In this document: positions 51,830 through 61,300 of the stretch, in pieces
Numbering within the stretch: position 1 is the stretch's first letter
How the letters are laid out: every line of letters starts with the position of its first letter
Notes under the pieces: model-generated
Told to the model about the DNA's origin: nothing
The model's input: the letters and a program-made list of their open reading frames with translations, nothing else
The model's database searches: none
Origin: RGUW01 sp040399325
GTDB lineage: Bacteria > Cyanobacteriota > Cyanobacteriia > PCC-6307 > Cyanobiaceae
Assembly: GCA_040399325.1 (NCBI GenBank)
Contig: JBBASJ010000001.1
Coordinates: forward strand, 62,001 to 126,000
Length of the DNA: 64,000 nt
Direction: 5' to 3'
Position numbers and translations under genes: made by a program

Positions 51830-52579
51830 ATGCCGCCGGCAGTGCAGACCATGACCCGCCAACCGCTGCACGACTGGTGCGGGCAGGCCCTGGTGGTGGG
51901 TGGCGGAGGCATCGGTCGGGCCCTGGTGCCTGCGCTGGAGCGGCTGGCCCCCGGCCTGCAGGTGCACCTGGCCACCCGCAACCCGCGTGGCAGCGGCGAG
52001 ATCCGACTCGATCTCTGCGACGACGACAGCCTCGCGGCGTTGGCCCAACACGTCTCGCAGCAGTTCAGCCCACTGCGCCTGGTGATCAACACGGCAGGCC
52101 TGTTGCACGGCCCCCGCCTGCAACCCGAGAAACGCCTGAGCGCCGTGACGCGCGCGCAGTTGCGCGAGAGTTTTGAGCTCAACGCCTATGGCCCGATCCT
52201 GCTCGCGCGGAGTCTCGAATCGGCCCTGCCCCGTGAGCTGCCGAGCCATTTCGCCAGCCTCTCGGCCCGGGTCGGGAGCATCGGCGACAACCGCCTTGGG
52301 GGCTGGTACGCCTACCGCGCCGCCAAGGCGGCCCAGAACCAGCTGCTGCACACCCTGGCGATCGAGTGGGCGCGGAGGCTGCCGCTGTGCTGTGTGAGCC
52401 TGCTGCACCCCGGCACCACGGCGACAGCGTTGTCGGAACCCTTTCGCGGCTCGGTGCCGGCCGGCCGCCTGCTGGCACCCGACCAGGCGGCGACGGCACT
52501 GCTGGCTGTCCTGCAGCAACGGGAACCGGCGCACAGTGGCGGGTTCTGGGCCTGGGACGGCTCAGCGATTCCCTGGTGA
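51830..52579 (+). CDS. Short-chain dehydrogenase/reductase family protein
   Basis: A 249-residue SDR. The glycine motif is QALVVGGGGIGRALV, the N-A-G stretch is LVINTAGLLHGPR, the catalytic Tyr/Lys in GGWYAYRAAKAAQNQLL, with Ser in SLSARVGSIGDN. It resembles the CsgA-like subgroup. The substrate is unknown. ATG 51830 or 51851 could start. It is the first plus-strand gene after gpsA. Confidence 0.85.
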   Translation: MPPAVQTMTRQPLHDWCGQALVVGGGGIGRALVPALERLAPGLQVHLATRNPRGSGEIRLDLCDDDSLAALAQHVSQQFSPLRLVINTAGLLHGPRLQPEKRLSAVTRAQLRESFELNAYGPILLARSLESALPRELPSHFASLSARVGSIGDNRLGGWYAYRAAKAAQNQLLHTLAIEWARRLPLCCVSLLHPGTTATALSEPFRGSVPAGRLLAPDQAATALLAVLQQREPAHSGGFWAWDGSAIPW

Positions 52580-52580
52580 T

Positions 52581-52946
52581 TCAGGCGGCATGGGCCTGCA
52601 GCAGCTCCAGCGGGATCAATTCCAGGGTGGACTGTTCGCAGGCCGCGAGCCGCACGGGCGGCGCCATGCCGTCGTCATAGGCCTCCAGCCAGCGCGCTGC
52701 GCACACGCACCAGTGATCGCCGGGCTTGAGTCCGGGGAACGCATAGGCAGGCATCGGCGTGCTCAGGTCGTTGCCCTGGGCCCTGCTGTAACTCAGGAAC
52801 GCCTCATTGACGACACAGCAGACCGTGTGACGCCCGAGGTCGGCGCCATCGGTGTGGCAATGGCCATCGCGCCGCCAACCGGTCATGGGCTCACAGCCAC
52901 ACAGCTCCAGGGGCTCTCCAAACACGTTGCGTGAGGGCGTGGTCAT
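52581..52946 (-). CDS. DUF2237 family protein
   Basis: A 121-residue protein of the DUF2237 family: NVFGEPLELCGCEPMTGWRR at the start, then DLGRHTVCCVVNEAFL, GNDLSTPMPAYAFPGLKPGD and WCVCAARWLEA. Several conserved Cys residues could bind metal or form disulfides. No function is known. The frame starts at 53009, but ATG 52946 is the sensible start. It is convergent to the SDR gene. Confidence 0.83.
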   Translation of the reverse strand: MTTPSRNVFGEPLELCGCEPMTGWRRDGHCHTDGADLGRHTVCCVVNEAFLSYSRAQGNDLSTPMPAYAFPGLKPGDHWCVCAARWLEAYDDGMAPPVRLAACEQSTLELIPLELLQAHAA

Positions 52947-53098
52947 GGCGGCGGGCACGGGCCTCGCAATGGGCCCTGGATGCGATTCACGGCCCGCAGG
53001 CTGGCACAAAATTTCGCCAGAAGGTTGACGGATTCCGGGGGGTAGGCGTTAAAGGTCTTTGAGAACCCCTTTCGACCAACCTTCACCGCCACCGCTTC

Positions 53099-53326
53099 AT
53101 GAGCTGGGATTTCACCGAAGATGCGGCCTTCCTGGCCCTGTGCGACGCCTACAAGGAGAGCGGTGAAAGCTCTGCCATGGAATTTCTGGCCCATGGCGAG
53201 GGGGCGTTTCACTTTCAGGAGCTCGCCCAGAACGCTGCTGGGGAGGGCATCGATCTGAGTGATTCGTCCGATCTGGAGGACTTCCAGCAGGACGTGATCG
53301 ATACCCTGCAGGAAATGTGCAGCTGA
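53099..53326 (+). CDS. Small acidic hypothetical protein
   Basis: A 75-residue strongly acidic protein (many Asp and Glu, one Lys) with helical segments EDAAFLALCDAYKESGESSA and DLEDFQQDVIDTLQEMCS. It resembles small conserved picocyanobacterial proteins, but I cannot name it. It has no membrane segment. The upstream region (from about 52947) is divergent with the DUF2237 gene. Confidence 0.65.
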   Translation: MSWDFTEDAAFLALCDAYKESGESSAMEFLAHGEGAFHFQELAQNAAGEGIDLSDSSDLEDFQQDVIDTLQEMCS

Positions 53327-53383
53327 GAAGGCCCGGGCACCCCTGGCTGGGCCTCGTGCCCCGAGTGTTGGGCAGCAGGGGAC

Positions 53384-53656
53384 TCAGCTGTAGAAAAAAG
53401 CGATTTCCTTGTCCTTGAGCCCGTCCCAGCCGGCCGCCTTCAGCCGTGCATCGAGGGTTGTCTGATCCATGTGTTTTGAGCCGGTCTTGACGACCCGGTT
53501 GCGCATGGACTTCTTGACGCCACTGCGGGCCCGCTGGCTCTCAAGGTCCATCACCTCGTTGTAGAGAGCCAGCATCTCGGCGGGAATCGGGCTGCCATCC
53601 AGATCAATGCCGGCTTGGATGGCGGCATCGACGCCGTCGGGTCCTGCGATGGCCAT
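53384..53656 (-). CDS. Hypothetical protein after metH
   Basis: A 90-residue protein: PIPAEMLALYNEVMDLESQR, RSGVKKSMRNRVVKTGSKHM and LKAAGWDGLKDKEIAFFYS. It looks conserved but I do not recognise it. The frame is open upstream into metH in another phase; ATG 53656 is the sensible start. It begins 28 bases after the metH stop and may be on the same transcript. Confidence 0.7.
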   Translation of the reverse strand: MAIAGPDGVDAAIQAGIDLDGSPIPAEMLALYNEVMDLESQRARSGVKKSMRNRVVKTGSKHMDQTTLDARLKAAGWDGLKDKEIAFFYS

Positions 53657-53684
53657 AGCCGCTGAGATTGCTGGTTGCGTCAGG

Positions 53685-56600
53685 TTAGGCGCTGAAGTAG
53701 CGCGCCTTGCTGTGCAGGGCCACCAGGGCTGTGGTGCTCTGCTCAGGATGAAGCTGCTCGCTCTCATCCATCGACAGGCCAACGCGCTCAGCCCCCAGCC
53801 AGAGCAGCTGCTGACGCGAATCGGCCACGTTGGGGCAGGCGGGGTAGCCGAACGAGTAGCGGCTGCCGCGGTAGCGCTGGGCGAGCACGTCGCGCAGGGG
53901 CATGTCCTCCGGGTCGGCATGGCCGAGCTCGCGGCGGATGCGGGCGTGCACCCACTCGGCGAGGGCCTCGGCCATCTGCACCGCGAGTCCGTGGAAGTAC
54001 AGGTAGTCGCTGTACTGATCGCCGCTAAAGAGTTGCTGGGCAAAATTGGTGGCGCGCTCGCCCATGGTCACCGCCTGCATCGGCAACACATCGGTTGCCA
54101 TGGGCCTGCCATCGGCTCCGGTGGCGAGATCGCGGTAGAAATCGGCAATGCAGTAGCGGTTGCCGGCACGTTGGCGCGGCAGTTCAAAACGACCCAGTTC
54201 GACACCAGCCGCTGAAGGCGCGGCACTGGCTTCGAGACCCTGAGGATCGAACAACACCACCGCATTACCGGCGCGACCGCAGGGGAAGTAGCCGTAGGCC
54301 ACCCGCGGCGTCAGCAACTGTTCGTCGATGCAGCGCGCCATCCACTGCTGCAGCACGGGCTCGGCCTTGGCCGCGAGCATGGCCTCGTACTCCTCGCGCG
54401 ACTGTTGTTGGCTCTTGCGCAGCTGCCACTGGCCGGCAAACAGGGCGTTGCGATCAAGGTACGCGAACACCTCGGCCAGGTCGATGTCGTTCTCCGTGAG
54501 TACCTGGCTGCCCCAGAATGGGGGCTGCAGGGCAGGCTCCTCGCGGACGGTGTCCGAGCGCTCGGTGCTGATGACCAGGGGCGTGGATACACCAGCTGGC
54601 TGCTCAGGGGCAGCCTGTCGCGGAGTCTCCTCAACGTCGGCCTCTGCCGAGGAACCCAGACCCAGGCCCTCGGGAACAGCTCCGAGGAAACCGTTGTGGT
54701 CGTCCCACTGGTCTGCCCCCTTGGCCTCCATCAGGGCATCCATGAAGCGCAGGTCGGCAAAGGCGTCGCGGCCATAGATCACCTGCCCCTTGTAAGCGGC
54801 ACGGCAATCGCCGTGCACGAAGCGGGGCGTCAGGGCGGCTCCACCCAGGATCACCGGCACGCTGATGCCAGCCTCGTTGAAGGCCTCCAGGTTGTCCTTC
54901 ATGAAGGCGGTCGATTTGACCAGCAACCCACTCATGGCGATGCAGTCGGCCTGGTGCTGACGCTGGGCCTCGATGATCGCTTCGCAACTCTGTTTGATGC
55001 CGAGATTGATCACCTCGTAGCCGTTGTTGGTCAGAATGATGTCGACCAGGTTTTTGCCGATGTCGTGGACATCGCCCTTGACCGTGGCGATCAGAAACTT
55101 GCCCTTGCTGCTGCTCTCACCCTCGAGCTTCTCCATGTGGGGCTCGAGCTGGGCAACGGCTGCTTTCATCGTTTCGGCGCTCTGCAGCACAAACGGCAGC
55201 TGCATCTGGCCGCTGCCAAACAGCTCACCCACCACCTTCATGCCATCGAGCAGGAAGGTGTTGATGATCTGCAGCGGCGGGTAGGAGTTCAGGGCCTCAT
55301 CGAGCGCTGCTTCCAGGCCAATGCGCTCGCCGTCGATGATGTGCTGCTTGAGCCGCTCCTCGAGCGGCAGATCGGCCAGCGACGGGCCTGAGGCGCGGGC
55401 CTCCTTGGCGCTGACCCCCTCGAACAGCTGGGTGAGCTCGGTCAGCGGGTCGTAGATGCACGGAGCTCCGCTGCCGGCAGGGGCGTCGTTTTCGAAGCGG
55501 CGCCGGTCGTTGATCAGGTCACGGCAGACCTGCTGGTGCTCGTCGCTGATCTTGACCAGGGGCAGAATCTTGGCCGGGCTGACGATGGCCGCGTCCATGC
55601 CGGCCTCGCAGCAGTCGTGCAGAAACACGCTGTTGAGCACGATGCGGGCCGCCGGCGACAAACCGAAGCTGACGTTGCTGACCCCCAGCACCACATGCAC
55701 ACCCGGCAGGTGCTGACGAATCAGCCGGATCGAGGCGATCGTGGCAGCTCCGTTGAGCCGGTCCTCTTCGATGCCGGTTGAGATTGGCAGGGCCAGCGGG
55801 TCGTAGAAGATCTCGTGGGCCGGGATGCCGAACTCGAGCGCATCGCGGTAGGCCCGCTGGGCGATCGCGAATTTGCGCTCGGCCGTGCGGGCCATGCCCT
55901 CTTCGTCGATGGTGCCGACCACCACACCGGCGCCGTAGGCCCTGGCCAGCTCCAGCACCTTGAAGAAGCGTTCAGGCCCGTCTTCGTAGTTGGTGGAGTT
56001 GAGGATGCACTTGCCGCCGGCCACCTTGAGGCCCGCTTCCATCTTCTGCCACTCGGTGGAGTCGAGCATCAGCGGCAGGTTGACGTTGGTGACCAGACGG
56101 CTCACCAGCGCATGCATGTCGCGCTCACCATCACGACCGACGTAATCGACGTTGACGTCGAGCACGTGGGCGTTCTCCTTGACCTGACTGCGGGCCACGG
56201 CCACCAGACCGTCCCAGTCTTCGGCGGCGAGCAGCTCGCGCACCTTTTTGGAGCCGCTGGCGTTGAGCCGCTCGCCGATGATCAGGAACGAGTTGTCCTG
56301 GTGGTACGGCGTCGTGCCGTAGATCGAGCTGGCTGCCGGCTCATAGTGCAGCACCGGCCGCGGGGATTCGCCCTGGCGCACCGGGCGCGCAGCAGGCCTG
56401 AGTTCCCTGGAGAGCTCCACCAAGGCTCCGATGTGGGCGGGGGTGGTGCCGCAGCAGCCGCCGATCACCTGCACGCCCAGGTCCTCGACGAAGTGCATGA
56501 GCTGCATCTTCATCTCGGTGGGGGTCAGGCGGTAATGGGCCACACCACCGATGTTTTCGGGCAGGCCCGCATTGGGGATGCAGCTCACCACAAAGGGGCT

Positions 56601-57383
56601 GTGGGCGCTGAGGTAGCGGATGTGCTCCTTCATCTGCTCGGGGCCCGTGGCGCAGTTGAGCCCCAGCACATCGATGTTGAATGGCTCGAGGATCGCCACC
56701 ACCGCGGCGATGTCGGAGCCCACCAGCATCGTGCCGGTGGTCTCCATGGTGACGCTCACCATCAGCGGTCGGCGCTGCCCGGTGGTGGCGAAGGCCGCCT
56801 CGATGCCCTGCAGCGCCGCCTTGATCTGGAGCACGTCCTGACAGGTCTCGACGATGAAGAGATCGACGTCACCCGCCAGCAGCCCTTCGGCCTGCTCGGC
56901 GAAGGACGCCTTCATGGTGTCGAAGTCGACGTGGCCCAGGGTTGGCAGCTTGGTGGTGGGGCCCATGGAACCCGCCACGAACCGCGGCTTCTCAGGGGTG
57001 CTGTAAGCGTCGGCCATCTCGCGGGCCAGCTCGGCCGCCCGCTTGTTGAGCGCAAAGGCCTGATCGGCGATGTCGTACTCGGCCAGCACCAGGGAGGTGG
57101 CACCGAAGGTGTCGGTCTCGATCACATCGGCCCCCACCTCCAGGAACTGGCGGTGGACGGCCTGCACGGCATCAGGTCTGGTCAATACCAGAATTTCGTT
57201 GCAACCCTCAAGTGCCGCGCCGCCGAAATCGTCGGCGCTCAGGTTCATCTGCTGCAACGAGGTGCCGGTGGCCCCGTCAAACACCAGCACGGGGCGCTCC
57301 GGGCCGTGCAGGCGCTGGAGAAAACCGACGCGCTGGGCTGGCAGCGCCGACGGCGCTGGGATCGTGCTGCTGCTGTTGGCCAT
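53685..57383 (-). CDS. metH: Cobalamin-dependent methionine synthase
   Basis: Transfers the methyl of 5-methyltetrahydrofolate to homocysteine through cob(I)alamin. Four modules are visible: homocysteine-binding domain with GGCCGTTPAHIG (zinc Cys pair), pterin-binding domain (FLIIGERLNASGSKK), B12-binding domain with DVHDIGKNLVDIILTNNG, and the C-terminal AdoMet activation domain. ATG 57383 overlaps the ilvE stop (TGATG), giving 1232 residues, normal for the family. It ties the cell to cobalamin made with the help of cobU and cobN in this window. Confidence 0.97.
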   Translation of the reverse strand: MANSSSTIPAPSALPAQRVGFLQRLHGPERPVLVFDGATGTSLQQMNLSADDFGGAALEGCNEILVLTRPDAVQAVHRQFLEVGADVIETDTFGATSLVLAEYDIADQAFALNKRAAELAREMADAYSTPEKPRFVAGSMGPTTKLPTLGHVDFDTMKASFAEQAEGLLAGDVDLFIVETCQDVLQIKAALQGIEAAFATTGQRRPLMVSVTMETTGTMLVGSDIAAVVAILEPFNIDVLGLNCATGPEQMKEHIRYLSAHSPFVVSCIPNAGLPENIGGVAHYRLTPTEMKMQLMHFVEDLGVQVIGGCCGTTPAHIGALVELSRELRPAARPVRQGESPRPVLHYEPAASSIYGTTPYHQDNSFLIIGERLNASGSKKVRELLAAEDWDGLVAVARSQVKENAHVLDVNVDYVGRDGERDMHALVSRLVTNVNLPLMLDSTEWQKMEAGLKVAGGKCILNSTNYEDGPERFFKVLELARAYGAGVVVGTIDEEGMARTAERKFAIAQRAYRDALEFGIPAHEIFYDPLALPISTGIEEDRLNGAATIASIRLIRQHLPGVHVVLGVSNVSFGLSPAARIVLNSVFLHDCCEAGMDAAIVSPAKILPLVKISDEHQQVCRDLINDRRRFENDAPAGSGAPCIYDPLTELTQLFEGVSAKEARASGPSLADLPLEERLKQHIIDGERIGLEAALDEALNSYPPLQIINTFLLDGMKVVGELFGSGQMQLPFVLQSAETMKAAVAQLEPHMEKLEGESSSKGKFLIATVKGDVHDIGKNLVDIILTNNGYEVINLGIKQSCEAIIEAQRQHQADCIAMSGLLVKSTAFMKDNLEAFNEAGISVPVILGGAALTPRFVHGDCRAAYKGQVIYGRDAFADLRFMDALMEAKGADQWDDHNGFLGAVPEGLGLGSSAEADVEETPRQAAPEQPAGVSTPLVISTERSDTVREEPALQPPFWGSQVLTENDIDLAEVFAYLDRNALFAGQWQLRKSQQQSREEYEAMLAAKAEPVLQQWMARCIDEQLLTPRVAYGYFPCGRAGNAVVLFDPQGLEASAAPSAAGVELGRFELPRQRAGNRYCIADFYRDLATGADGRPMATDVLPMQAVTMGERATNFAQQLFSGDQYSDYLYFHGLAVQMAEALAEWVHARIRRELGHADPEDMPLRDVLAQRYRGSRYSFGYPACPNVADSRQQLLWLGAERVGLSMDESEQLHPEQSTTALVALHSKARYFSA

Positions 57384-58300
57384 CAACCGTCGAGACGAAC
57401 CCGGGTGACCCAATGGTCATAGGCGGGATCGCGACCCTCTGTGATCGCCGTCAGACGCTCACGCAGGCGCTCCATGATCGGCCGCTCGACCGGCAGATCG
57501 GTGGTTTCGATGCGACGCACCGGGGTCACCTTGGCAGCGGTGCCACTGAGAAACACTTCATCGGCCACGAACAGTTCGGTCTTGTCAACCGGGCGTTCCA
57601 GCGTCGGGATGCCCATGGCCTGGGCCAGTTCGAGCACGCTGGCGCGGGTGATGCCCTCGAGGATGTCCTGATCGACCCCGGGGGTGATCAGCACACCGTC
57701 GCGCACCACGAACAGGTTCATGCCGCTGGCTTCGCTGACTTTGCCGCGGCTGTTGAGCAGCAGGGCCTCGTCAAAGCCACTCTTGACGGCTTCGGTCTTG
57801 GCCAGCGAGCTGGTGATGTAGGCCCCGCTGATCTTGCCCCGCAGGGGCAGGGAGCGGTCTTCCTGGCGGCACCACGAGCTGATGCGGCAACTGACACCCT
57901 CAGGCGAAAGATAGTCACCCAGTTCGAGGCCATAGATCAGGAAGTCGGTCTCGATGTTGTGCAGCCTCGGGGCGATACCCAGATCACTGGTGTAAACAAA
58001 CGGACGCAGATAGGCGGGCGTCGTGGGCCTGTTGGCCCGCAGAAAGGCCGTGATGGCCTCGAGGATCGTGGCCTCGCTGAGCTCGGTCAGCAGCAGCCGT
58101 GCGCTCTGGCTGAGACGCCTGGCATGGCGGTCAGCTCTGAACAGAAGAATCTCGTTGGCATCAGCCGGATTCGGCAGGGCCCGCATGCCACCGAAGGCCC
58201 CGGTGCCGTAATGGAGCGCATGGGTCGCCACCGAGAGGGTGGCTTCGGCAAATGGCACGCAGCGGCCGCCGAACCAGGCATAGGGAAGAAACTGATGCAT
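57383..58300 (-). CDS. ilvE: Branched-chain amino acid aminotransferase
   Basis: PLP-dependent class IV aminotransferase, last step of Leu, Ile and Val synthesis. HALHYGTGAFGGMRALP, then KISGAYITSSLAKTEA with the PLP-binding Lys and EALLLNSRGKVSEASGMNLF are the family motifs. 305 residues. Its stop overlaps the metH start, so ilvE-metH are translated together. It starts 79 bases from divergent cobN. Confidence 0.95.
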   Translation of the reverse strand: MHQFLPYAWFGGRCVPFAEATLSVATHALHYGTGAFGGMRALPNPADANEILLFRADRHARRLSQSARLLLTELSEATILEAITAFLRANRPTTPAYLRPFVYTSDLGIAPRLHNIETDFLIYGLELGDYLSPEGVSCRISSWCRQEDRSLPLRGKISGAYITSSLAKTEAVKSGFDEALLLNSRGKVSEASGMNLFVVRDGVLITPGVDQDILEGITRASVLELAQAMGIPTLERPVDKTELFVADEVFLSGTAAKVTPVRRIETTDLPVERPIMERLRERLTAITEGRDPAYDHWVTRVRLDG

Positions 58301-58379
58301 GGCGTTCCGGGTCGAGGCGACGTCTGATCGGGCCTGGGTGTGCCCCCGATCTTCTCACTGCAGCAGCAAGGATGGACGC

Positions 58380-61300
58380 ATGCACAGGCCCGCACGCCGT
58401 CCCGGCAGCCAAGACCCGCTCGCCCAGGGGGAGCTGATCGAGCAGGACCCGGCTCCGCTGCTGCTGCTGTCGAGTGCCGACACCGACCTGGCAGCTGTGG
58501 CTTCCCTGGTCGAGCAGGATCCCCAGATCCTGGGTGTGGCGATGCGGGTTCTGAACCTGCAGGCTCTGGCCAGCCCAGCACTGATCGATCACTACCTGGC
58601 CAGCACCGCCGCCACGGCAAGGCTGGTGGTGGTGCGGCTGCTGGGCGGCCGTGGCCACTGGAGCTATGGCCTGGAACAACTGGGCCACTGGGCGGCCCAG
58701 CGGCCAGACCGTCAGGTCCTGGTGCTGGCCGGCACCGCCGATGAAGATGGCGCCCTGTGCGCGCTGAGCACGCTCAAGCCCGGACTGGCCGAAGCCCTCT
58801 CGCGTTGCTGGCGCGAAGGGGGTGCCCACAACCTTGCTCTGGTGCTCAGGGTCCTGGGCGCCGTGCTGCGTGGCGAGGATCCACCCTGGCCCACCCCCCG
58901 GCCCCAGGCGGACCCCTTGTGCCACGACTGGCGTGACGAGCCGGGGGCACGGGTCGGTGTGCTGCTTTACAGGTCGTTGCACCAGGCCGGTGACGATGCC
59001 TGGATGGATGCGCTGCTCGCAGCTCTGCGGCAGCGAGGTTTGTGCCCACGCGCGCTCTGGGTGAGTGGCCTGCGTGATGGGGCCGTCGCCGCAGGGGTCC
59101 AGCACCTGCTGGCCCGTGAACAGGTGGCCGCCGTGCTGTGCGGCACCGCCTTTGCATCGGTGCAGTTCGAGGAGGCCGCACTGGGCGCCCCGCTGTGGGA
59201 TGGACTGGGGGTCCCGGTGCTCCAGGTGCTGGCCAGCACCCAGCCCCGGGTCGTCTGGCAGGCCAGCAGCATCGGACTGTCGCCCCTCGACCTGAGCCTG
59301 CAGGTGGCGCTGCCCGAACTCGATGGGCGCCTCACCACCCGCATCGGCGCTTTCAAAGAGGTGGTCTCGGAGGCCGAGGAAACTGACCTGGCAAGACTTG
59401 GCACGGTCCTGCATCGCTATCAACCCGACGGCGAGCGCCTGGCCTGGATCGCCGAGCTGACCGAGCGCTGGATCACCCTGCAACAGACGCCCCCACAACG
59501 ACGGCGTGTGGCCCTGGTGCTGGCCAACTACCCGACGCGCAACAGCCGTCTCGCCAATGGCGTCGGCCTTGATACGCCGGCCAGCACCGCCCTGATGCTG
59601 CGGTGGCTGGACGACGCTGGGTATCACCTCGATGCCGACGCCGACAGCGGCACCGGAGGGCCATGCTTGCCGGCCTCCGGTGATGCCCTGATCGCCGCAC
59701 TGTTGCGGGGACGCAGCAACGATCCCGAGAGCAGCCATCGGCCAGCGCTGAGCCACCTGTCTCTGGCCGACTACGTCAGTTGGTACTCAGGCCTGCCTGA
59801 GGCTGCCCAGGCCAGCCTCGAGGCCCGTTGGGGGCCTCCGCAGCGAGACGCGGGCCTGGAGAGCGACGCGCAGGGGCAGCCAGGGTTTGCCATTCGGGGC
59901 CTGGCGTTCGGCCATGTGGTGGTGTTGATCCAACCGGAACGCGGCTATGACCGCGATCCGGCCCTGAGCTATCACTGCCCCGATCTCCCACCGACCCACG
60001 CCTACCTGGCCCAGTACCTGTGGTTGCGCCAGAGCTTCGGGGCCCATGCCGTGGTGCATGTGGGCAAGCACGGCAATCTTGAGTGGTTGCCTGGCAAGGG
60101 GCTCGGCCTGTCAACGCAGTGCTACCCCGAGCTGGCCCTGGGGCCCATGCCCCACCTGTACCCCTTCATCGTCAACGATCCGGGTGAGGGTTCCCAGGCC
60201 AAGCGGCGTGCCCAGGCGGTGATCCTCGATCACCTCACGCCACCCCTGGGTCGGGCCGGCTTGCACGGGGGCCTGCTGGAGCTCGAGTCCCTGCTCGATG
60301 AGTACTGGGAGGCCCAGCAGCTCGGCTCACAACGACTCGCACCACTGCGACAGCGGCTGGCTGACCATCTCGCCCATCTGCAGTGGCCCGGGCTGGACAG
60401 CAAGGGCGATGCCGAGCAGCTTGAGGTTTGTCTGGATCAGGCTGACGGTTATCTGTGTGAGCTCAAGGAGGCCCAGATCCGGCTGGGGCTGCACACCTAC
60501 GGAACCCTGCCGCCTCAGGGCAAGGCCGAGGAATTGCTGCTGGCTCTGGCACGCCCGCCGCAGGCCGGGCTCCCCGGTCTGACCCAGGCGATCGCCAAGG
60601 ATCTGAGTCTGGACCTGGATCCCTGGGCCGATCCGGAGGAGGCCCCCCTGCATGACGACGACAGGCTGGTCCTGGCCCGGTTGCAACACCAGCCGGCACC
60701 GCTGCTGCGGCGTGTCGGCGATGGCGTGGCCCTGCTCGAGCAGCGCGCCCTGGCGCTGGTGGCCCATGCCTGGTCGGCTCACCATCAGGGAGCCGACCAG
60801 AGCGCAACCCCGCCGCTTGGCCTGCCATCGGAGCTTGAACCCATCGGAGCCGCCACCCAGCGTTGTCTGGACCATCTCCAACAGGTGCTGCTGCCCGCAC
60901 TGGCAGCCTGTGGTGTGGCCGAACGCCAGGCGCTGTTGCAGGGGCTCGAGGGGCGCCGCATCGCCGCCGGACCTGCGGGGGCCCCGACCCGTGGCCGGCC
61001 GGATCTGCTGCCGACGGGTCGCAACTTCTACAGCGTCGACCTGCGCGGACTGCCCACCGAAACGGCCTGGGATCTGGGCCGACGCAGCGCCGAGCTGCTG
61101 CTCGAACTGCATCTGCAGGACGAGGGCGAGCACCTGCGCACCCTGGCGCTCACGGTGTGGGGAACGGCCACGATGCGCAATGGCGGCGAAGATGTCGCCC
61201 AGGCCCTTGCCCTGCTGGGCGTCCGACCCGTGTGGGACGGTCCCACGCGGCGGTTGGTGGATGTGGAGGTGATTCCTGTGCACGAGCTCGGCAGGCCCAG

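Noticed and set aside
53327..53383. Hairpin after the small acidic protein as a terminator
   Set aside because: Short competing G/C stems (AGGCCC with GGGCCT, or GGGCAC with GTGCCC) can form, but there is no T-run and the stems conflict, so it was not called.
55815..57422. 535-residue plus-strand frame opposite metH
   Set aside because: metH is certain in this interval; the antisense protein has no recognisable family and shows the typical His/Val/Gly shadow pattern.
58161..59756. 531-residue minus-strand frame opposite cobN and the ilvE start
   Set aside because: cobN is well supported here and the antisense frame has no domain and a Gln/Gly-rich shadow composition.
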